Assembly (NCBI GenBank): GCA_008729055.1
Contig: SDUX01000001.1
Location: forward strand, 3,627,631-3,691,630
Direction of reading: 5' to 3'
DNA length: 64,000 nucleotides
Origin: Pyropia haitanensis
Lineage: Eukaryota > Rhodophyta > Bangiophyceae > Bangiales > Bangiaceae
The position numbers and the translations under genes are program-made. This document shows, piece by piece, positions 46,213 to 55,109 of this stretch. Every line of letters begins with the position of its first letter. The stretch's first letter is position 1. The notes beneath the pieces are model-generated. The model saw only the letters and a program-made list of their open reading frames with translations. It had not been told where the DNA came from and ran no database searches.

Positions 46213-47109
46213 AGCCGCCGCCGCAGAGGACGACCCGACGGGGCCGTCTGGTGGGGCGGCGCCTGCCGTCGCTGCTGCCGCGGGCGCTGCAAGCGGGCCT
46301 CCCCTGGCAGAGGCCGACATGGGCCGTCCCGTGGCCTCTGCCACCAACGCCGCCACCGTCGACGCCGCCGGTGCGGCGGCAGGCGCCCCTGCCCCAGCGT
46401 CGGTGGCGGCGCGCGCCCCCCCACCCCCCCCCGGCCTGACGCGCGCCGTCGAGGCCGTCGCGGTCACCGGCGGCTGCCACGCGCAGGCAGAGTACGTGGC
46501 GGTGCTGGCGGGCATCCCCCCCGCGGCGGTCACGGTGGCGGCGCTAACGGCGGCGGCGGTGCGCCACGCGGTCGCCGTCACCGCCGCCCGCACCGCGTGG
46601 TCGACGGCGGGCGCCCGGCTGGGCGTGCCGTCTGGGGTGCTGCCGGGCGGGACGCTGCCGCGGGGGGTGGCGCTGCTGCTGGTGGTCACCGCGGGGGCGG
46701 CATGGCCGTGGGCGTGGCTGGGGGGGCGGCCGTCGCGGGCGTTGGTCGTGTTTGGCGACGCGGACGAGTTGGCGTCCATGGCGGGCTGGGGGTGGGGGGG
46801 CGGCCACGCCCGTGCCGGCGGTGCCAGGGGGGGGGGTGCCGCTGCCGGTGGGGGTGGCGTGGCCGCCGCCGCCGCCGCCGCCGCCCCCGCCTGGGGTGAC
46901 GGGTGGGAGCGGGTGTGGGCGGCGGCGGGGGGGGGGTGACGACACTCGGCCTGCGCCGGCCGGGGGGGGAGGTGGTGGAGGTGGCGACGCCGGCCGCAGC
47001 GGCGGCGGCGGTCGTCGCGTTGGCCGCGGCGCCGCCAGGGACGAGGGGCTGGGGGGGGGCGGGCTCGGCCCGCTTCGGCCGCGTCGCGGACGTCCAGGCC
47101 GACGCCTAG
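44790..47109 (+). CDS. Ala-rich SF1 (Upf1-type) helicase-like ATPase, frames broken at homopolymers
   Basis: The best start is ATG 44790 in a good context (GCGGCCATGGCA). C runs at 44803-44850 and 45488-45500 and a G run near 46927 shift the frame; joined, the protein is about 770 residues, ending TAG at 47109. Motifs in SF1 order: Walker A GPPRGGKT (45373-45396) in LTLVTGPPRGGKTTVA; Walker B/DEAD-like VIVDDVHALS (near 45890); motif III VVLVGDAPPP (near 45980); a motif IV-like VVALDRVWGVAPAVVDAL; and a late ALVVFGDADELAS like the C-terminal strand of Upf1-type helicases. The spacers are hugely expanded with alanine. The second DEAD residue is D (DD instead of DE), and the final arginine-finger motif is not clear, so activity is uncertain. 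Such enzymes unwind RNA or DNA. Convergent with the next gene. Confidence 0.58.
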
Positions 47110-47398
47110 GATGGCCTCCCCGCCGAGTGAGTGAGTGCGCCGTGTGAACCGGCGGCCGCGGTTGGGGGCGGGGGGGGGGGGTAGGTGGGATGGCCCGCGT
47201 GGCCTGCGGATGGGCGTCCGGGCGGCGCCACGGCGGTGGTGCCGCCGCCGTCACCTGGGGGACGCGCTAAGACACGAGACGAAGAGGCCGACGTCGCTGT
47301 TGCACCACTACCCAAAAAAACCATCGAGGCGGTCTCCGCGGGTCGCCGATGCCACCTACCTCCCTTTGAGCCCGCACCCCTCCCCATGCCACCCGTCC

Positions 47399-49228
47399 TC
47401 ATCCCCTCCCCGCAATTCCGCCGCGCCGCTGCACGGGCGCCGCGGCGAGCCGCGTGAAGACCTCATTGACGACCTCGCCGCTCCCCTCCCCAACACCCTC
47501 CCCCCACACCCGCCCCCCGCGGCCCGCACCAGCCGCAGACCTCGCTCCACCGCCGTGCCCAGCCAGGAGCGCGCATCGTCCGCCGCCGCCCGCGGCAGTC
47601 GCCCCCAGACCCGCACCGGCGCGGACAGCGTCGGGCCCGCCGCGGCCGCGAGGAGCGCGCCCAATGCGTGGAGGCGGCCGGCCTTGTCGACGGCGGCGCC
47701 GCCGCTGTCAGCGGCGGCGTCGGCGGCGGCTGCGGCGGCGGCAGCGGCGGCGGCGGCGGAGTGGGGGGCGCCGCTCGTCGAGGGGGGGGCCATCCGCCCG
47801 GTGTCACCACACGCGTGGTAGAGGAGCCCAAGGAGCAGGCCGAGCGTGACGCCGTCGCCGGGCGGGCCGCCCGCCGCGGCGGCGCCGAGCGAGCCGCCGC
47901 CTGCCCCGGCGCTGCCGACGGCCGTCGCCGGGAGCGCTTCCCCCACCCGGCAGCTGCCGCAACGCGGCCGCCGCGACGAGCGCCGCCGCCGCGGCCGCCG
48001 CGGCCGCCGCCGGCCGCGCGACAGCGCCCACAACCGCCGCCGCCGCCGCGACCGCCGCGCGCCCCGCGTCGTGGTGTCCGCCGCCGCGGCGGCGAGGCCG
48101 TCAAGCGCGCCGCCACGGGTGCGGCGACTCCCCCCCCGCCGCCGACGCGGAGGGCGTGGCGAGCATTCCCGCCGCGGCCACCACCCCTGCTGCCGCGTCG
48201 GCGGCGGCGCCGGGCAGGCGCACCGCCGCGGCGGCGGAGGCGGCGGCGGCCGCCGCCGCAGGCCACCCGGCCAACGTACCGGGCACGGCGGCCGCGTCGG
48301 CGGCGGCGGGGCCGGTCGCCGCTGCGCCGACGAGGTGCAGGTCCCCGACGGCGGCGGCCAAGGGGGGGGGGGAGACGCGAAGCCGGCGCCGTCGCCGCCG
48401 CCGCCGCTGGCGCCGTTGCGGCCGCTCGTTGGGGGCGGCGGCGGCGCGTGCGCGCGGGGCGGGGGTTGCTGCCGCAGGTACCGCCGACGCCACCACCGCC
48501 TCCGCCGCCACCGCCTCCGCCCTTGTGGGCAACCGCCACGAGGGGTAGCACGACGGGCGGCAGCCCGACCGCCGCGGTGATGGCGTCAACCGCCGCGGCG
48601 GCGGCGGCGAGCGGCGCGGCCGGGTTCATCGCCACCCCCCCCCTCACACCACCCCTGCCGCCGCCCGCGGCGGTGGCCAGTACCCACCGCACCCCCCCCC
48701 CGCATCAGTCACCGCGCGTAGCAGCAACGCCGCGAGCGCCGCGAGTAGCGTGCACCCCGCCGGCGCCACGGCCGCCTGCACCGCCGCCGCGCCGCCGACG
48801 GTCATGTCCAGGCCGGTCCACGCGGCCACCGCGGCCACCCCGCAGCCGCCGCCGCCGTCGCCGCCTGCCGCCGCCGCGGCGGCGGCCGCGTCACCGACCA
48901 GGAGGAAGGGCGGTCCCGCGATGGCGGGCCCCGCCGCCGCCACCACCGCCGCCGCCGCGGCGGTCGCGACGCGCGCGGCAAGCGGGCCGACCGGCGGCAA
49001 TCCCCCCCGGCGCGCCCGCGCCGGCAGAGCTGCCGGCGGGCGGCTCGATCGCCAGCGGCACTACCGCGGCGCGCATCCCCGCTGGCGCCGCGGGCACTGT
49101 CGGCGCCGCCACCGCCACCGACGCCGCCGCCGTCGCCGCCGCCGCCGCCGCCGCCGCCGACGATGACGGCGGCGATAGCGACAGGGGCGGCGGGCGTGAC
49201 GGCGGCGGCGGGGCGGCCGCCTCGGCCG
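47399..49228 (-). CDS. unidentified Ala-rich protein, several frame breaks
   Basis: Following the frame with the best third-position GC and switching at homopolymers (for example near 49002, 48692, 48641, 48361 and 47510) gives one protein of about 600 residues ending TGA at 47399. Recognisable stretches are PAIAGPPFLLVGDAAA, VAAWTGLDMTVGGAAAVQAA, VAVGDLHLVG-type sequence, GVTLGLLLGLLYHACGDTG, LSAPVRVWGRLPRAA, WLGTAVERGLRLVRAAGG and GEVVNEVFTRLAAAPVQRR. It looks helical, perhaps of HEAT-like or small-GTPase-adaptor type, but I cannot name it. A good acceptor (pyrimidines then CCCGCAG) at 49231-49229 suggests an upstream intron, so the N-terminus may be in an exon I could not find. Convergent with the helicase-like gene (290 bp apart). 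Confidence 0.4.
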
Positions 49229-50610
49229 CTGCGGGAAAGAGAGGAACAGCTTCGGCGTGGGGGAGGGTGAACGACGATGGTGGGGAGGCGGGGGACGACG
49301 ACAGCGTCGGCAACGGGGGGACGAAAGCGACGGGGAGGGGGGGGACGACGACGGTGGGGAGGAGTGTGAGGGACGGCGGAAAAGAGGGACAATGCGACGG
49401 CGTCGCGAGGGGGGGGCAGGACGACGGGTAGGGGTGAGCGGCGACGACGACCGGAGCGAGGGGGGGTACGACGGCGGCGAAGAGGGGGGGTAAGGCGTGG
49501 GCGAGGAGGGAGGGAATGGGGCGAACGTTGTGGAGAGGAAAGAACGACGAGAACGGTCCGGACGACGGTGACAACGACGGCGGGGAGGAGGGGGAAGAAG
49601 AACACGACGACGAGGACGGCGACGACGACGCTCGCGATCCGCACGGTGGCGGATGTGGGTGATGGAGCAGCCCCCTTGACGAATCAGTCTCGCTGGCTTT
49701 CGTTTTGGGCTCCCAGAGCTCATAAATATGCAGGTGCAAAGGTGTTATCGTGGGAACCGGCGCCGGTGTGACGGACAGACCGGGAAAGAACAGTCCAGGT
49801 TGTGGCCACTTCCAGCACGCAGTTGCGAGATGGAGGACGAATATTTTTGTGTACACCCGGCTTCTCTCGGCTGGCGTCGTGGAAGATTTCATTTCTGGCA
49901 AGAAGTAGTTGACCTATCGTAATGGGTCTGGGATCGCAGGGAACCAGTCTGCCCCGACAGTGAGCAACGGACAATAACATCAGGAGCGCCCCTGCACAGG
50001 CCCTTAGCACCGCAGCGCAGCACGCAGACCACCAATGACTCCGTCTGAGGCAATCCGGTGCCGCAGCAGTGGCCGCCTGCAGGCAGCGCGCGCACCAGGC
50101 CTCACGCCCTCTGCATCGATTGTGCAGGGGACCTACGAGCCGGCCCACCAGAGTGGCCGCCTGAGAAGCGCCGTCACCCGGTGATCCCGAGAGAACCGCG
50201 TCACCCCGTTGCACCAATCAGAAGCGCCTCCGCAAACCACCTGGTCTCCAAGCCAGTCTGTAGCAAGAAAACTCACTCCACCTAAACCCGAGAAACGCAA
50301 TAGTTTCTAAAAAGGACTGCTGTCCGCGCGGGCCCGGAGCCGCCCAATTCAAACCCCCCCGCCTCCCAAGCCTGGATTAGCACCTGCCCTGGTGGCCTAA
50401 TGAGGAAACACCAATAGTTTCTGAAAAGTTCTTTGTCGGGGCAGTTCCTAATCGCAGTGGTCCCCTGAGAGGGGTCGACGGAGCGATGATTAGGCCGGAT
50501 GGCCCACTCATGAGCATCGAGATCGTGCCGCGGTCTGCAGACCAGAGCCAAGTTTCGTGTGCTCCTCGGATTGCGACGCACCAGGGTGGGGTGGTTTTCC
50601 AGCCGAGTTT
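49229..50610. other. pyrimidine-rich (minus strand) tract then moderate-GC spacer
   Basis: On the plus strand, 49232-49600 is a degenerate purine-rich repeat of GGGGACGACGACGG type; on the minus strand this would be a long polypyrimidine tract, consistent with an intron of the adjoining gene. From 49650 to 50610 GC is lower and I see no gene, apart from two small hairpin repeats near 50291 and 50403. Confidence 0.4.
50291..50422. repeat. two related hairpins, about 112 bp apart
   Basis: The motif at 50291-50308 and the one at 50403-50422 share CAATAGTTTCT followed by an A-rich AAAAG. Each folds as GAAAC, a short loop, GTTTC. The loops differ in sequence and length while the stems are kept. 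No known RNA family fits. Confidence 0.45.
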
Positions 50611-50643
50611 CCGCATGTATACTTTTTGGCGGACGTGCAATAG
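50611..50643 (-). repeat. 33-bp inverted motif, right copy
   Basis: The reverse complement matches 44044-44076 at 30 of 33 positions. It points inward to the minus-strand gene as the left copy points inward to the plus-strand gene. Confidence 0.75.
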
Positions 50644-50743
50644 CTAGACGTGCTCTAATACTATGATCCACCACTCCTGCAGCACCTCACGCGGCGCAGA
50701 GCCCTGCCTCCCTTTGCGCACCTGCTCCAGTGTCCTTCCCCCT

Positions 50744-51955
50744 GCGCAGTGCCTGCTAAACCGTCTCAAAAAATTCTTGCTTTTCCTTTGCTTGGGCCGG
50801 CCCGCAAGCAGTTCTCACCGTCTGTTTCGACAGTGTGAGCCCCGATTTTTCTCAGTTTTTTTATTTTTCATTTACATGGGTGCCTTTCGGTCCATCGACG
50901 GAGTTCATCTCACACGGACAGAAGCGCATGGAGCTCAGCTGTCTGGCCATAGAAAATCACCGATGGCGACGGACCGAAACGCTTCACTGCAGGGCTCCAT
51001 GCAATCCGCACCTTGGGACGTTTGCAATGACCGCAAGGTGGCTTGTGGTCGCCGCAAACCATCTTGCGGAGTCGCCTCTGCATGGGCCATTGCGGCGAAA
51101 ATCTCCCGCACTCTGCGGGGCCCGGTGGTAAGAAAAGTGACGTCGAGGGAGACGCCTTGACGAGGCGCTTGACGACCCGGCTTGGGCGGATGGCGTAGCG
51201 CGAAGGGGTGGCACCCTCTTCCTCCCCCCCCCCCCTCCACTCCGCTCAACCGCTTCTCTGCCCGCAGGTAGCCCCCTTACCTTCACTCCCCCACGCCCGT
51301 CCGCTCTCCCCCCGTTCTCGTCCGTGGGGGTCGCAGTGATGACGGCTCTTTGGGGCGCTGCGGAGCGGCAGCCACTGCAGGCTGTGGTAACTGGTAACGG
51401 TGGCGCTGTGCGGGGATGGTGCCCGCCGTCAACTTCGCTTCAGCCGATAGTAGCTCCCTCTCCCACCTCCCCCTTCCCTCAGCACGCCTCCGCTTCCCCC
51501 TCGCTCTCGACGGTAGGTATCGCCATGGAAGCGGCATCCACTGAGGCGTAGAAGCCGGACCCTGATTGCCTGCGGCAGGAGGTGGAAATACTCCGCCTTG
51601 AGGTGTGCGGCTCGACTGCGGTGCTGTTGCAGGTAAACGAGCAGCTACTGTCTCAGCGGAAGAGCGAGAACCCGGCGCTGGTCCAGGTAGCCAGGACGGC
51701 CCAGGGCTTCGAACACCTGTTCCGTCCTGGTCTCTGATTGTGTACGCTGCGACGGTCGTTGACCGTCGCGGCGTGGGAGATTTCCGCAAAGGGTCGCGCA
51801 AGAATGGCTGACTTGCGGAACAAGCAGACTCCACAGAAAAATCTTGCTTGTCCCGCAGACTGGCTTGCGTGAAAGCAAGATCCGACGCAAGCCCGCAAGG
51901 GGCACCGCAACCGAAAAAGCAGGTTTTTTTTGAGACGGTTTAGCAGGCACTGCGC
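50744..51955. mobile_element. candidate DNA transposon with 30-bp terminal inverted repeats
   Basis: The 30 bases at 50744-50773 are identical to the reverse complement of 51926-51955, and weaker similarity continues inward. The ~1.2-kb interior has several short palindromes built on GCTTGC/GCAAGC. A plus-strand frame from ATG 51339 runs to TAG at 51549-51551 and then continues sense-like to TGA near 51737 with a coiled-coil-like stretch (LRQEVEILRLEV, then NEQLLSQRKSENP). No transposase catalytic motif was seen, so it is probably non-autonomous or a remnant. I did not find a clear target-site duplication. Confidence 0.58.
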
Positions 51956-52415
51956 TGCGTTCGCCGGAGCAGCAGCCCCACAGGCCCACCGCTCGCGGCG
52001 CCAGCGCAAAGCGTGCCCCAAGGAGGGGGTGACATCCGACGCCGCCGCCGGGTTGGCCCACGCACGCCCAGTACCATGGCACGCGGGGCCAAGGGTGTCG
52101 TGGCGGCAACGCCACGGAATGCGCCCGCACGGGCGGGGAGGCGCGCGCCGCCCCAGACGCCGCCCACAACCGCCCCGTGGCGAGCGGGTGGACGCCACCC
52201 CGCGCGGCGCGTGTGCCCCACTGCGACATGCCAGGTTGGAGGGGGGGTAGCGTGCACGGCAACTAAGCCTCACCCGGCAGCGCAGGGTGCGGTCGGCTGC
52301 GGCGGCAGCACACGCAAGAAAAACAACACCCATCCACTCAAGTGGGGTTGGCCAGCAGCCGCGGGGCCCCGACCGGGCCGGGTCACCGCCGCGACACCCG
52401 CGCCGGCCGCCGGCC
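51956..52415. other. intergenic, downstream of copine
   Basis: GC-rich, without a recognisable gene; it lies between the inverted-repeat element and the copine stop codon (TAG, 52418-52416). Confidence 0.5.
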
Positions 52416-55109
52416 CTACCTCCCTCCCGGAAAGACCCCTCGGGCGGCACAAAACTCCGTCACCTGCGACGGCAGCTCGGCGAGGACGGCGGCGGCGAGC
52501 GCCGGCGGGGAGCCACGGAACTGGTCAAATGGCACAAACTGAACCAGGTCCCGCCGAGGCGCGCCACCCACACCCCCACCGCCGCCCATGCCGCCGCCCA
52601 TGCCGCCGCCAAGGCCGCCGCCGCCATAGGCTGGCGCGGGCGCGCCGCCGGCCGGCCCCCCCGCCAGCGCGTCGCCGTCGAGGTCCTCCATGCGGCCAAA
52701 CGGCCCGCGCCCCACCCCCACAATGATGATGCTGAGCGGCACCCCCGCGGCGTCCGCGATCGCCCGCTGCGTGGCGGCCATGTCCATCACCTCCCCGTCC
52801 GTGACCAGCAGCAGCACGTGGTACTCCTGGTGAGCGGCGGAAAACGGCACCGCCCCCGCCAGGCGCGTCGCGTGGCCAATCGATTCCGCAAAGATGGTCG
52901 GCCCCGACAGCGTCACGCCGGCCAGGGCGGTGCGATACGCCGCGACAATGCCATCGACACCGAGCACGTGCGGGTCCGCCCCGCCCGCCAGCACAAAGTT
53001 GTGGCTCACCCGCCCGCCGCCGGTGGGGAGGATCGCCCCAAAGCCCAGCGCCGCGAACCGTCGGGACCGGCTGTAGGGCTCGAGCACGGCACCCACAGCG
53101 CGCAGGGCCGCCACATACGGCGACGGCGCCCAGTCCGAGTCGTGGTGTAGCGACGCTGGGTCCGAGGGCGTGCCGTTGGACGCTGTAAAATCAATCGACA
53201 CGTGAAAGTGGAGCTGCAGCCCACCGTGGAGGTAGGCGGTGAAACTCGGCACCGGCGTGACCGACACGTGCGACAGGTGGAGGGTGCCAGGGGACTTGGG
53301 CGCCCGCGAGAAGCGGCCGCCACCACCGCTACCGCCCGCCGCCTCTTGACCCGGCTTGAGCAGCGGCAGCGACGTGGACGCCCCCGTGCCAGTCACGAGA
53401 GACGGCGCTGCCGCCATCGCGGCGCCGATAATGTCGTCCCGCCCCGTGCGGTCATGGTCCCACACCTCAAAGCGGAGCTCCTCCCCTGCCATTCGGTCCA
53501 GCGACAGCGCCACCGCAGGCCACGTGGGGTTGAGGTTATTGTGGACGACGATAGACTTGTGCAGCAGCGAGTGGGCCACCCCCGCCGCGACGGGCAACGG
53601 CCGCCGCCGGCTGCGGCCGAGGCGGCCACCGCCGCGGCCGCCGCCCGCCGCCGCGGCAGCCGCCCCCGAGCCGCGGATGACCTGGATGACCTTGAGGTAC
53701 GGGTCGCTCTTGCCAAACGGCCCGTCCATGCGTGCAAGGTTGGTGGCGGCGGGTGAGAACGCGAGCCGCAGCCCCCCCCCACCTTCCGCCGACGCCGCCA
53801 GGTGCGCGACGAGCGTGACGGACCCCCAGTTGCGGCCCATCCCGCCCAGGCGGCCGCCCACGTTGCCCGCCGGGTGGAGGGGCAGCGTCAGCACGCGGCC
53901 GGCGAGCAGCGCGCCGACCGTCGTGCGCGCCTCGCCGAGGTCGTCCTGGTCAGCCAGCCGCGCGCTCTTGGCATCGTCCACGTCCACCAGTCGCACCGTC
54001 AGCGGCTGCACCGACTCAAAGACGTACGGGATGGGGATGCGCGTCGTGAAGCGGGGGGCCTGCGTGTTGCGCACCATCTCCGTGCGGCCAACCTCGGCGG
54101 GCGCACCCGGCGCGAGGCCCACCTGCGGGGGGGCGCCGGGCGGCAGCGCAACGGGCGGCCCGCCCGCGGCGCCGCCCACGTACACAATCGCCATCGGGTC
54201 GCTCTTGGAAAAGGCGTCCCGGTCACGCAGGCCCGTCCCGCTAATCTCCATGGTCAGCGCGCCGGCGCCGGCGCCGCCCGGCGGCGGCGGCGCGTGCGGG
54301 CCGCCCCACGCGCCGCCGCCGCCCGCCGCGCCCGGCGGCGGCCCGTACCCGCCGGCCGGCGGGTAGGCGTCGCCAGGCGGCCGCCCGTACGGGGGCTGCC
54401 CGTAGCCTGGCGCCACCGACGACGGCGGGTAGCCCGACGGCGCGCCGCTGTACGGCGGCGCCCCCCCCGCGGGCGGGTAGCCAGACGGCGCGGCGGCGTA
54501 GGGCGGCGGCGCGCCACCCGCGGAGGGGTGGCCCAACGATGGCGCGCCGTACGGGAGCGCCCCCGCTGCCGGCAGGGCGCGGCTGTCAAAGTTGGGCGGC
54601 GCGTAGCCCGGGGGCGGCGGCGGCGGCGGCGACGGCGACGTGTGCCCATACCCGCCGCCCGCGTACGGCGGCGGCGATGCGGCCGGCGGCGGGGCGGACG
54701 CGTAGCCGGGCGACGGCGGCGGGGGGTGGCCGTACGGGCCCGACGGTGGTGCGCCCCAAGAGCCATGCCCGCCCGCAGCGGGGGGGGCGCCCGCAGGCGC
54801 CCCATACGCCGGCGGCGGCCCGCTGTAGGACGGCGGCCCGCCATACGGCGGCGGTGGCCCGCCGACGCCGCCGCCGCCGCCACTATACGGACCCGCGGGC
54901 GGATAGCCACCGCCGCCGCCACCATACGGACCCGCGGGCGGGTAGCCGCCGCCGCCGCCACCGCCATAGCCGCCGCCACCGCCATAGCCGCCGCCACCAC
55001 CGCCGCTGCCATCATAGCCGCCGCGGGCGGCGTCCCCACCGCCCGGGGGGGGACCAGGCGCGGCGGGGGTGCCCCACGAGTCGGGCGGCCCGCCGCCAGA
55101 GTAGCTCAT
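52416..55109 (-). CDS. copine (two C2 domains plus copine/vWA-like domain)
   Basis: 897 residues, TAG stop, unspliced. Copines are Ca2+-dependent phospholipid-binding proteins that recruit partners to membranes through a C-terminal A-type domain. Residues 1-280 are a Gly/Pro/Tyr-rich tail-like region (repeats such as GYPPAG and PPPYGG). C2A starts near residue 285 (LTMEISGTGLRDRDAFSKSDP). C2B starts near 448 (FSPAATNLARMDGPFGKSDP, and DHDRTGRDDIIG); the Asp residues of both Ca2+ loops are present. The copine domain starts near 631 with the MIDAS-like DFTASNG, then GFGAILPTGG, LLLVTDGEVMDM, SIIIVGVGRGPFGRMEDLDGD and FVPFDQF. The N-terminal extension is much longer than in plant or animal copines and recalls PGY repeats of annexins and synaptotagmin-like proteins. 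The ATG at 55109 opens MSYSGGG; the frame upstream is UTR-like. Confidence 0.95.
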   Translation of the reverse strand: MSYSGGGPPDSWGTPAAPGPPPGGGDAARGGYDGSGGGGGGYGGGGGYGGGGGGGYPPAGPYGGGGGGYPPAGPYSGGGGGVGGPPPPYGGPPSYSGPPPAYGAPAGAPPAAGGHGSWGAPPSGPYGHPPPPSPGYASAPPPAASPPPYAGGGYGHTSPSPPPPPPPGYAPPNFDSRALPAAGALPYGAPSLGHPSAGGAPPPYAAAPSGYPPAGGAPPYSGAPSGYPPSSVAPGYGQPPYGRPPGDAYPPAGGYGPPPGAAGGGGAWGGPHAPPPPGGAGAGALTMEISGTGLRDRDAFSKSDPMAIVYVGGAAGGPPVALPPGAPPQVGLAPGAPAEVGRTEMVRNTQAPRFTTRIPIPYVFESVQPLTVRLVDVDDAKSARLADQDDLGEARTTVGALLAGRVLTLPLHPAGNVGGRLGGMGRNWGSVTLVAHLAASAEGGGGLRLAFSPAATNLARMDGPFGKSDPYLKVIQVIRGSGAAAAAAGGGRGGGRLGRSRRRPLPVAAGVAHSLLHKSIVVHNNLNPTWPAVALSLDRMAGEELRFEVWDHDRTGRDDIIGAAMAAAPSLVTGTGASTSLPLLKPGQEAAGGSGGGGRFSRAPKSPGTLHLSHVSVTPVPSFTAYLHGGLQLHFHVSIDFTASNGTPSDPASLHHDSDWAPSPYVAALRAVGAVLEPYSRSRRFAALGFGAILPTGGGRVSHNFVLAGGADPHVLGVDGIVAAYRTALAGVTLSGPTIFAESIGHATRLAGAVPFSAAHQEYHVLLLVTDGEVMDMAATQRAIADAAGVPLSIIIVGVGRGPFGRMEDLDGDALAGGPAGGAPAPAYGGGGLGGGMGGGMGGGGGVGGAPRRDLVQFVPFDQFRGSPPALAAAVLAELPSQVTEFCAARGVFPGGR

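Noticed and set aside
44630..46480. Minus-strand 616-codon frame over the helicase-like gene
   Set aside because: Arg/Ala-rich shadow; the plus strand carries Walker A and B motifs in order.
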